A stretch of 64,000 bases of DNA from Nothopassalora personata (lineage: Eukaryota; Ascomycota; Dothideomycetes; Mycosphaerellales; Mycosphaerellaceae), in assembly GCA_033816765.1 (NCBI GenBank), contig CM066291.1:4216001-4280000 (forward strand). Direction: 5' to 3'. Both the position numbers and the translations under genes were made by a program. The notes under the pieces were generated by a model. That model did no database searches and was not told the DNA's origin. It worked only from the letters and a program-made list of their open reading frames with translations. Positions within the stretch are counted from its first letter, which is position 1; each line of letters starts with the position of its first letter. Of this stretch, positions 10,645-19,843 are shown in pieces.

Positions 10645-12923
10645 ATCTGTCCTCCACGAGAGTCCTTAGCGCCTCCGCCAACGACGTCGTGACTCCGCTC
10701 ACCACCGCCATCCGAGAATTGTATGCGCAGCCAGAAGCAGAGGAGGCCGTCCAACAACTGGAACGCGATGAGCCATGCACGCTGCTACGAAAACATCGTA
10801 TCGACGACCGTCATGCAGTGCCAGTTGGGGGAATGATATACATCAAGAACATCTATGGCGGATACAGCCTGTTCGTTCCACCAGAGTCAGAAGATGCCCT
10901 TGATGAAGGAGAAGTGCCGGTGCGCACTCGCATCGTGCAAGCTTTCCATGACCATGCCGCAGCGGGCCACATGGGAGATGAAAAGACTTACGAACTCGTT
11001 GCTCGCAATTATACTTGGCCAGGCATGGCTCGTTTTGTCAAGAAATACGTCCGAGCTTGTCGCACTTGCCACACGAACAAGAGCACCAACATCCAGTACC
11101 CTGGACTGTTGAAGCCGTTGCCTGTACCATTCGGCGCATGGGAAGACATTGCTGTCGACTTCGTCGTCAAACTGCCGGAGGGGAAGAGTGCGGTGGATGG
11201 ACGAACATACGAGAACATCATGACGGTCACATGCCGCCTTACCAAGGAAAGACACATCATTCCTGTCCTCTCGATGACCGCCGAACATTGTGCCTTGGTG
11301 TTCTTGAAGTACGTGTTCAGCAGACATGGGCTTCCCAAGTCCATCGTCTCAGATCGCGGCACGCAATGGGTATCGGCCTTTTGGCGAAGGATCTGTGCCC
11401 TCCTAGGCATCAACCAGAAGCTCTCATCTTCATATCACCCGGAGACGGACGGCCAGTCGGAGAACACGAACAAGGTGATGGAACAGTACCTCCGCATGTT
11501 CGTCAATTACGCTCAGGATGACTGGCCGGATTGGGCCCCGTTGGCCGAGTTTACTGCTAACAACGCCGTATCAGCTACAACAGGGGTATCACCGTTCTAC
11601 GCCAACACAGGACGTAACCCACGCTTTTCCGAGCTCCACCTCGAGCTCCCAATGCCACTTATGCCACACAGGCAACGACTCGACGCGGAGTCAGCAGACA
11701 GGTTCGCAAGAAAGATGCATGACATGCAGGAGTTCCTACGACAACAAATGGCCCTCGCCCAAGCCGTCCAAGCCGAATACGCAAACCAAAACCGTACACC
11801 AGCACCACGATACGTCGAAGGTAACGAGGTATGGGTGAGCACCGAGAACTGGGAGATGGAGAGACCGTCTAGGAAGTTGGACGTGAAGTGGTCAGGTCCG
11901 CACGTGATCACGGAGGTGCTGCCGGGGAACACCTATAAAGTGGAGCTGCCGCCCACTATGAATATTGACAACCGCTTCCACTCACACCTTCTAGCACCGG
12001 TTCATCCTCCAGTCGAAGGGCAAGTACAACCTGCGCCTCCACCGATACGAATCGTGGACGACGAACAACACGAAACCAACCCAGCCGAGCCCGACTTTTG
12101 GGAAGTGGAGGAGGTGTTGGATTGCAAGAAGAGATGGCCGAGAGGAAGAACACCTAGAGGTGGTGTGAAAGAGCCATATTATGAGTACTTGGTGAAGTAC
12201 GTTGGATACCTAGAACCATCCTATGAAGCTGCGGGCCAGGTCATTGAGACAGCCGCCGCCTCTGTCGCCGACTTTCACCATAACCATCCTCGAGCAACCA
12301 GACCACCTGGTTTTCAACCTCCTGCAGACTGGGTTGCCAATGAGGATGCCACGGGCATGCGACTGGCGCGTGACTCAGCACTCAATGCAGCAGCGATGGC
12401 TCTGATGCCGGTGGGACCTGGACTCAGGACTTGTGAGAAAGAGAGCGATACGCGTCGCGATGACGATCTTTCTCGACAAACAGACCAAGTAACAGGAGTG
12501 GATCTGCTGATTGGCGCGAGTCATGACGACAGTGAAGCTGATGCGCATCAGATCGCAGTGTGTAGCCGCCTAGATGGCGCGAGTCACTACGGCACAGGGT
12601 ACCTGTGTGAAGAGCTGGGTACACACACCGAGAAAGACACCGTCCGGACAGTAGCTGAGGCTGCTGCGCCGTGTCGCCGCGAAAGTCTGCCTGCGTTACG
12701 TAGCGTCATAGATGGTTACGCGGAGGACGAGGAAGTCGACACTGTGACGGATGATGAGTTGATGGACGACGAGAAGTTCGCGAAGGCAATGATGGATACG
12801 ATGGATAGGAGAGGACAGAGTGCTCCGGAGCGCACTCTCAGAGGGGGGGGTAGTGTCACCGTACCGGCGCCCATTCACCTCGATCCGCGCGCACGTGCGT
12901 GGGCACCACAAGCGCGCCGCTGA
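10521..12923 (+). CDS. Gypsy-2 integrase with chromodomain
   Basis: An open frame of about 800 codons; recognisable protein begins near 10650 and the frame opens with GTG, so translation would need a frameshift or fusion. Domains: an HHCC zinc-binding region near 10945-11085 (GHMGDEKTYELVARNY, then CRTCHTNK); a DDE core with a first Asp in VDFVVKLPEG, a second in VSDRGTQWVSAFW and the Glu in TDGQSENTNK (about 11155-11480); a C-terminal SH3-like part; and a chromodomain near 12100-12260 (EEVLDCKK, YYEYLVKYVGY). RT and RNase H are missing completely. The tail past 12260 is acidic and low in motifs, and the stop lies inside the 3' LTR. All catalytic residues look intact, so integrase could still work if expressed. 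Confidence 0.8.
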   Translation: MQGRKPDSLTRRSQDLPVPGDLTDPRNQQQHQILLGPDRVLNLSSTRVLSASANDVVTPLTTAIRELYAQPEAEEAVQQLERDEPCTLLRKHRIDDRHAVPVGGMIYIKNIYGGYSLFVPPESEDALDEGEVPVRTRIVQAFHDHAAAGHMGDEKTYELVARNYTWPGMARFVKKYVRACRTCHTNKSTNIQYPGLLKPLPVPFGAWEDIAVDFVVKLPEGKSAVDGRTYENIMTVTCRLTKERHIIPVLSMTAEHCALVFLKYVFSRHGLPKSIVSDRGTQWVSAFWRRICALLGINQKLSSSYHPETDGQSENTNKVMEQYLRMFVNYAQDDWPDWAPLAEFTANNAVSATTGVSPFYANTGRNPRFSELHLELPMPLMPHRQRLDAESADRFARKMHDMQEFLRQQMALAQAVQAEYANQNRTPAPRYVEGNEVWVSTENWEMERPSRKLDVKWSGPHVITEVLPGNTYKVELPPTMNIDNRFHSHLLAPVHPPVEGQVQPAPPPIRIVDDEQHETNPAEPDFWEVEEVLDCKKRWPRGRTPRGGVKEPYYEYLVKYVGYLEPSYEAAGQVIETAAASVADFHHNHPRATRPPGFQPPADWVANEDATGMRLARDSALNAAAMALMPVGPGLRTCEKESDTRRDDDLSRQTDQVTGVDLLIGASHDDSEADAHQIAVCSRLDGASHYGTGYLCEELGTHTEKDTVRTVAEAAAPCRRESLPALRSVIDGYAEDEEVDTVTDDELMDDEKFAKAMMDTMDRRGQSAPERTLRGGGSVTVPAPIHLDPRARAWAPQARR

Positions 12924-13046
12924 CTAAGCCGCTGACTAATCGGCTTGGCGCTCCCTTAAGTATCTCGCGCTCTCCGCGCCTCTCTTAGATAGCTATCTAT
13001 TCGACTTGTACCTTATCCGACCACGTGCTTGCACCTGCTTGTGACA
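12854..13046 (+). repeat. Gypsy-2 3' LTR
   Basis: Appears identical to the 5' LTR and is followed by the CTAAG target duplication. Confidence 0.93.
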
Positions 13047-13051
13047 CTAAG

Positions 13052-13895
13052 GGTAGTATTACTAATCTACCGAACTAGGGTTAGATTAACGCGGCTGCCT
13101 AGGATTTTAATTATATAACAGTCGACCCTTAAGGTCATATTTCTAACACTATTACTATAAACCTTAATAGTAGTTAGAACTACCTTCCTACCTTATAGGC
13201 TTCCGCTATAGACTATCTTATTTAGCACTTCGGTAGCGCCTACAACCGCTATAAGGAGAGATCTAACCTTCCCTTTTCTAGTTGCTACACTATTCTAGGA
13301 TAGTTTAAGGGCTACTATACTAACTGCGCTCTTAATAATTATTACGACAAGTGTAGCTTCTTCTCTCTACGGACCCTATAGTAGAGTGCTGCTAGTCTAT
13401 CTAGAACCTACTAGCAGCCTAGTGTAGGTTATACTCGCTCCGCTAGTGCTGTATTCTAGGGTAGTATACAGTATAGTCGATCTCCTCCTATTATGCGTAG
13501 CAGTCCTCTACGTAAGGGCTTCCTATCTCTAGTTCTATACTCTCCTAGCATAAGTACCTCTAGATATAGTCTTTAGATGCTACCTACCTAGCTTATTTCT
13601 AGCGATGTAGACTAGCGCCTAAGCATCCCTAGGGCTCCTAGTAATAGTTCTAGAACTGTCCTCCTAGAGCTTCGCCTCCCATTCTCTAACTCCCTCTCTT
13701 AGAATAAGGTTACTACCTTAATTCGTTAGTTCCTACAGCGCTTAGGCACTAATAATAACTTTTAGGAGGGTGCTATGTTAAACTCGACTTCCTATAAGAG
13801 GGGTTCTAGAGGCTCTAGTAGTTTTAGTAGTAAGTAGTAGTCTAGATAGTGTACTTATATTAGGTTTCTCTATTTTCTTTTGTTTTGATACTATA
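13052..13895 (+). other. RIP-altered DNA, continuation of the ORF relic
   Basis: AT-rich, dense in CTA/TAG. The frame described for 2398-2684 continues here to a TGA at about 13889 if TAG/TAA are read as former Gln codons; the reading is Ser/Tyr-rich (AIDYL..HFGSAYNRYKERS). The last bases may also belong to the 3' LTR of reverse-oriented Copia-B. Neither interpretation is firm. Confidence 0.25.
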
Positions 13896-13900
13896 GCTCC

Positions 13901-14147
13901 TATTAAGATATAGCATCTTAAGGGGAGCTAACAGTTAGGTTGTAATCTAATAGCCTAAGGCATCTACGATAACTCAGCTTATCGGAAGACACCTTCTCTC
14001 CCCTTTAGCTTAGATAGACATCTAACACAATTAACATATTGGTTCCTAATATATTGCTGCATGCCCTGTAGCTATTAGCTAGTTGAAGATTGATCTCTTA
14101 CTCTACTCCGCTACTAACTACGTATCCTGTAAGGTCTTAACTTAATA
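13901..14147 (+). repeat. Copia-A 5' LTR
   Basis: Pairs with 19592-19838 at equal length; differences by eye are transitions. Confidence 0.9.
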
Positions 14148-14599
14148 GGTTATAAGCCCGAGTTTGTATAGGAGTAAGAGCAACCTATATTAGTACAGGT
14201 TACTTATATCCCTTGCTATTATAGCAGAAAACATCTAGGAAGCAGAAGTCTACCCCATCTGTCCTATTAAGGAGCTTAGTTTAATACTAAGTAATAGGTA
14301 ATCTAGAAAAGGACTCTATACGGCTTACTATAAGCTAATACCTTAAAGACACTCTATAGGCAGAACTGCATCGAGATACTATTAAGAAGGACTTTAAGTA
14401 AGTCATTTAGAACTCTGCTAGGAGAGACAGACCTATGTCCTAGCTCCGAGACTATACCGCTCTTTCTTTACCCTACTAAGTAGGCCTTAGTATCTATACC
14501 TACGAACCTTACTATTCTACACTAAAAGCCTTAGCAGGACCTAAGCCACGACCTTAAAGCATATATACCTTGTTTCATTACATTCAATTCATTATAGAT

Positions 14600-15400
14600 T
14601 CACACTAAGAGAAAGGAGAAGAGAAGGGAACCAAAATCCCAATTCTTAGGAGAGACAACTAGAAGAGATGGTTCAACCTTTAGAGATATAAGATAGAGAG
14701 CCAGTTAGCATTCTTTACAATTGATAACCTATTAGAAGTGTTATTTAACAACATTAAGGGCAAGAACCTAAAACTCTAGGAAGAGACTAAGATTAAAGAG
14801 ATTCTTAATACACTAACATAGACAAAACAAAATGCAGCTTACTGCTTTAGTATCCTAAGTAGGATTATAGAAGAAGATGAATTTAAGCTTAAGGGCTCTT
14901 ACGAATCTAGAAAAGCTGCTAAGATATAGGTGCATCTCTAGAACAAGTATAGCTAGGTGTTGCTAACCTATGCACATAAGCTTATAAAACAGTTTATGAA
15001 CTTTAAGATAAGTAAAGAGTTCACTATTAGATCTGCATAGGCACACCTAGTGTCTCTTAGAAGGAGGATTGCTAATATTAACCTAGAGGGCTAGCACTAT
15101 AGGAAAGCTAATATAAGAATAACCTAGCTTTTAAGCTCACTACCACCTAACTACTATATAGCTAGGGATACCATTATAGCTTAGCTAAAGATAGATTATA
15201 AAAGGACCTTAAAGATCCTTAAGGCTTAAGAGGCTAGATTAAATCCCTCTAAGGCTAAGTATAGTATAGCAGCCACCTAGGTTAGGCCCTTAGGTTAGGT
15301 AAGATTACTTTCCTGCCTTCTCTATAAGAAGGACTATCTTATTAAGGACTGCCCTAGTCTCTCTAAGGCAAAGAAGGTCCTTAGATCTCATTCCTAAGCA
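14600..15400 (+). pseudogene. Copia-A gag, RIPed
   Basis: A TAG-interrupted frame reads as copia Gag: an N-terminal IPILRRDN..RWF segment near 14635-14680 (the copia 'L.G.NY..W' region), a helical middle, and a C-terminal zinc knuckle-like CLLYKKDYLIKDCP near 15315-15355 in which one Cys and the His appear changed to Tyr (TGY/CAY to TAY). Not translatable. Confidence 0.7.
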
Positions 15401-15524
15401 CTATCCTCCTAGAATGCAACATATATTAAGAAGAGAAGATCTCTACTACTATCTTTAAGAAGAACACTAAGAGAGAAGTCCTCTATAGAGGAACTTAAGA
15501 AAATAGTAAAGAAACTTAGCTCTG

Positions 15525-15529
15525 ACATG
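15525..15529. repeat. Solo-LTR target duplication, left
   Basis: ACATG, identical to 15849-15853. Confidence 0.85.
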
Positions 15530-15848
15530 TGTTACGGATCGGTCTGGGGAAGCCGTAGCCAACCAATCGATGCCAGCAGACCAGCGGATGCACCCGATAT
15601 GCAGAGTGCTCTCAGTGCTCTCGGGTGCTCTCTCGAGAGAGCAGAGAGAGCAGAGAGAGCAGGAAAGATCACGCCAAGACACGGCACTATATAGACGACG
15701 CTCTTTTGCAAGTAGATAGGAGCCTCGTGCTCAACTCATTTCAAGTATACACCATATACTGTTTGGATTCACTACCTTCACAACGAGAGAGACATCACTG
15801 CAAAAGATCCAAGCCCATGTTGTGATAACGTCACAGCGGATCCTAACA
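15530..15848. repeat. Solo LTR (319 bp) inserted in Copia-A
   Basis: A normal-composition, un-RIPed block within RIPed Copia-A. It starts TGTTACGGATC and ends GGATCCTAACA and is flanked by perfect ACATG duplications (15525-15529, 15849-15853). A TATA-like CTATATAG lies near 15688. It holds a 16-bp perfect palindrome GCTCTCTCGAGAGAGC at 15627-15642 next to AGAGAGAGC tandem repeats. Size, TG..CA ends and a 5-bp duplication with no internal region indicate a solo LTR left by LTR-LTR recombination. Confidence 0.88.
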
Positions 15849-15853
15849 ACATG
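15849..15853. repeat. Solo-LTR target duplication, right
   Basis: ACATG, identical to 15525-15529. Confidence 0.85.
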
Positions 15854-18800
15854 CTGTCACTCTAGAAGAACTAGGCCTAGTCTCCTTCCTCTAAAACAAG
15901 GAAGACTAGGAAAGGTTTCTCTACCTAAGAGCTACCTAACTTATACAACTTATCCTAGAAGACAATGTCTAATAATAATAAGTATAATAAAGTAGCTTAC
16001 TTAACTATAGAAGTCTAAGGCAAGTTCCCCTTATTAGAGTAGTTACTTGATTCTTATGCTTTATCCTATATAACTAACTAGAACTGCCTCTTTAGATCTA
16101 TAACTCCCTTAACAAAGAAGAAATAGATTAAAGTAGGAGGTAGGCATTTATTAGCTACTTATATTAGGACTATAGAGATAAGTAGGAGATCTAGTAGGAA
16201 AGTTGTTTTAGAAGATGTTCTACTTATACCTAAGCTAGGGGTGAACCTAGTTTCTTAGAACTAGTTTAGTAAGCAGTTTAGTGTCTAACCTCCTTCATTT
16301 TCTCTTGTATCCCCCTCTAGCTAAACTGTTGTCTAGATAAGGCTTCTTAGGGGGGTTCCATTTATTAATAAGATTTCTCCTCTACTACAAAAAAGGGCAC
16401 ATCACTTATTATGTGCACTACTAATAGAGAATGCCTTTGTAACTACTAAATTAGAGACTAACCTAAAACAGTAGGAGCTTTAGTATAGAAGATTTGCACA
16501 CTTTAGGAAGAACTTGCTCTAGAATCTTTATAAGGTAACAGACTTAAAAGAATCTATTCCTGTTCCTAGGGATAGCTTCTACTAGTGTAGAGTATGTTTA
16601 ATAGTAAAGATGAAAAAGTACAAAGGTAAAGTTACTAAGAGAAGACCTAAAAGACTTGCCCTTGTATCTATTAACATATGTAGTCCACTGCTAACATTAA
16701 GGCTAGGGTTCAAATACTAGCTTAAGATTATTAACAACTTCTCTAGAAAAAAGTGGACCTGTCCTCTTAAGAAAAGAGAAGATACTCTAGTTGCTCTCTA
16801 GAACTAGAAGATCAAGGCAGAGAGGAAATCATTAGCATAGTTAAAAGCAGTTAGGCTTAATAATGTAAGGGAACTTATTACATTAGTTAAGCAGTGGGAG
16901 AAGGATTTAGGAATTGGGCTAGAGCATACTAAGGCATATAACTCGCTCTAAAATAGACTAGTTAAAAGGTTAATACAAACCTTAGAAGACTCTATAAGGG
17001 CAATGCTTAAAGAGGCTAAGATGCTAATTGAATTCTAGCCTAAAGCACTAGAAGCCTAAACCTATATAAGGAACAAACTACTAAATGGTCTAGACTATAA
17101 TAGGTTCAAGGTTTCACTAGATAAAGCCTTTAATAGTATTAAGCCAACTATTAACCATTTAAAGGTTCAGGGATGTAAAGCTATTGTCTACATAGACATA
17201 AGATCCTAGCCTCATTAGGCAAGAAGTAATAAACTAATAAATAGAGGTAAAGAAGCAGTGTTTATTAGATACGTTAAAAACATAGCTAAGGCCTAGCTCT
17301 TTTAGGAACTAGACATAAAAGCTATAAAACAACACATATATACAGACTTCTTTAAGGATTAACCTAGAGGTAATATAGATCTTAATGTTACAAAATTGAA
17401 TCTATTAAGCAATGCACTAGCTAGGAGACCCTTAGGGAGGCTAAGGAAGGACATATCCTTAGAGCAACCTATTCACCATTTAATTATTTAGCAGAGTAGC
17501 CTAGTAATAGCCTAGCTAAGAAAGCTGTTTATGCAACTTCCCTAGCCTCTAAAGAATATAGGGGAATTTTAGAAAATCGATAAGCCAATTAAGATAAGCT
17601 CACTAGATCTCTAGGAAAAGAATGTCACTAGGACACAAGTAACTACTCTTAGATTATCCCTTAGTAAGAGGAGGGCTAACTATAATGTTAAGGGCTATAA
17701 ATAGAAATAGAAAGCCCTAAGATCTATAGTCCCTATACCTAAACTAGCTACTAAAGTAGGAGAAGCAATAGACCTCTTAGAGAACCTTACTGCTTACTAC
17801 TAAGCTTTCTTTACAGCTATGCAATTAGTAGATGATTTAGTACTATAGGATAGTAAATTCCTAGAAGAAGTTAAGGAGATAGCCTTTATAGCAACTATAG
17901 AAGTCATTGCATATAAGCAAGAGATCCTAATTCTAAAGTCCTATAAGGATGCTATAAATAATAAGAAATAGGGACACCTTTAGAAGGAAGCAATCTAGAA
18001 GGAGCTAGATACTCTATAGAGCAACAACACCTAGGAGAATGCTGTTCTACTAAAAGGAGCAAACTTAGTTACGTTAAGATAGGTCTTTAATGTTAAAAGA
18101 AGCATTAGTAGAGCCATTAAAAAGTTCAAGGCTAGGCTAGTTATAAGGGGCTTTTTATAGAAGTTTAGTGTTAACTTTATAGAGACATTTACGCCTATAG
18201 TTAGACAGGACACCCTTAGGGTATTTATGGCTATTGTGTGCAAGAAGGATCTCCATCTTTACTAAGTGGATGTAAACAATACGTTTATAGAAAGCACCCT
18301 CTATAAAGACATCTTTATATTACTACTACTAGGAGTTAAGCTTCTACTAAACATAGTGTTTAAGATCCTTAAAAGCTTGTATAGACTTAAGCAAGCAGCT
18401 AGAGATTAGAATCAACTCTATGTGTCAAAGCTTAGAGAGATTGGATTCACACAGTTAGAGGTGGATCCATGCCTACTCATTTATAAGGAAAAAGAGATTA
18501 TAATTCTTACACATATGGATAACATTCTAATTGCTGCACTAAAGTTGATAGATGTTCTCTAGTTTAAAAGAGAACTTAGTAAAGTCTTTAAGATTAAAGA
18601 TCTTAGTAAACCTAAAAAGATCCTTAGTATAAGAGTTATAAGGGACAGGAGGAGAGGAATCCTAAAACTTGACTAGGGACACTTTATTAGGGACAACCTT
18701 GCTAAGATAGGGATAAAGTATAAGAAGGTAGCACCTACACACTTACCTATAGACAGCTATAAGGCTCTTAAACCTTTAAGCCACATAGATAAGAGGTGTA

Positions 18801-19580
18801 ACAAGGCAGAGTACTAGAGTATTAATAGTACATGGATGTAGCTAGCAACAATTACAAGGCTAGACATTGCTTTTGCCCTAGGAAGGATAAGCTTATTTGT
18901 AAGTAACCTATCTACCTACTACATAAAGGCTTTAAAGAAGATTATAAGATATCTAAGGTTATATCCTAATCTTAGCCTTGTCTTCTCTAGGCATAGAGAA
19001 GGATGCCTAGTTAGATACTATAACTCTAATTATACAATGGATAAAGCAGACAGAGTCTCTATCCTTAGGTATGTCTTCTTCCTCTATAGGGCACTAGTCT
19101 CCTAGATAAGTAAGAAGCAAAAGTCTGTAGCAACATCTATAATAGAAGCTAAATATATAGCTATAAATGCATGTACAAAGCAATCCTAATTCCTAGCTTT
19201 ACTACTAAGGGAGATAGACTGTCTAGAGATAGTAGGAGACTATTCCTATTAACTAAGGATCACTAGAAACTAGGAGACTGTATTAAGCTTAAGACTAGTC
19301 TAATTAAGAGGTGACAACTAAGCTGCCCTTACCCTAGTGAGGGATGCATATGTTTATAACAAGTTAAAGCACATTAACATTGCCTACAATGCTGTTAGGA
19401 AACTTTAGTAGAGAAGGCTTATTGCTATTAAGTACACCCTAACATCTAAGATAGTTGTAGATAGGTTCACAAAGCTAAAGACTAGTCTACACTTCTAGAG
19501 GTTTGTAAGCTAGCTCAACCTATTATAGAGGTCTAAATACTACTAATAGGAGAAGAGTAGACTGTGACCTCCCATGTAAG
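15854..19580 (+). pseudogene. Copia-A pol, RIPed
   Basis: Protease, GAG-pre-integrase and integrase relics occupy about 15950-17300. RT follows, with readings WVFNVKRS..AIKKFKARLVIRG near 18085-18160, QVDVNNTF near 18265-18290 and ILTHMDNILIAA near 18505-18540 (the copia YVDD region, here with Asp to Asn). RNase H with IIEAKYIAINAC is near 19140-19175. Stops are almost all TAG/TAA. The order integrase before RT is diagnostic for Ty1/copia. Confidence 0.85.
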
Positions 19581-19591
19581 ATAAGTAGGAG

Positions 19592-19838
19592 TGTTAAGAT
19601 GTAGCATCTTAAGGGGAGCTAACAGTTAGGTTGTGATCTAATAGCCTAAGGCATCTACGATAACTTAGCTTATCGGAAGACACCTTCTCTCCCCTTTAGC
19701 TTAGATAGACATCTAACACAATCAACACATTAGTTCCTAATATATTGCTGCATGCCCTGTAGCTATTAGCTAGTTAAAGATTGATCTCTTACTCTACTCC
19801 GCTACTAACTACGTATCCTATAAGGTCTTAACTTAACA
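19592..19838 (+). repeat. Copia-A 3' LTR
   Basis: TGTTAAG...CTTAACA, followed by the GCTCC target duplication. Confidence 0.9.
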
Positions 19839-19843
19839 GCTCC

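Larger units (their letters stand above)
9639..13046 (+). mobile_element. Gypsy-2: recent non-autonomous chromovirus derivative
   Basis: A 3.4-kb element with 193-bp LTRs at 9639-9831 and 12854-13046 that appear identical, and a perfect 5-bp target duplication CTAAG at 9634-9638 and 13047-13051. A polypurine tract ending GGGGGGGGTAG lies at 12842-12853. Base composition is normal, with no RIP signature, although it sits inside RIPed DNA. It encodes a short gag-like N-terminus and an integrase plus chromodomain, but no protease, RT or RNase H. It must therefore have been mobilised in trans. The LTR identity shows the insertion is young. Confidence 0.93.
13901..19838 (+). mobile_element. Copia-A: full-length RIPed Ty1/copia element
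   Basis: LTRs of 247 bp at 13901-14147 and 19592-19838, with a perfect 5-bp target duplication GCTCC at 13896-13900 and 19839-19843. The right LTR starts TGTTAAG and ends CTTAACA, exact inverted ends; the left LTR starts TATTAAG and ends CTTAATA, which are RIP transitions. A primer-binding-like GGTTATAAGCCCGA follows the left LTR. Gag, integrase, RT and RNase H relics follow in copia order. A solo LTR of another family sits inside at 15530-15848. Confidence 0.92.

Noticed and set aside
13052..13895. Absence of TGA as proof that the relic ORF is coding
   Set aside because: RIP converts TpG to TpA and so removes TGA from any RIPed DNA, coding or not.
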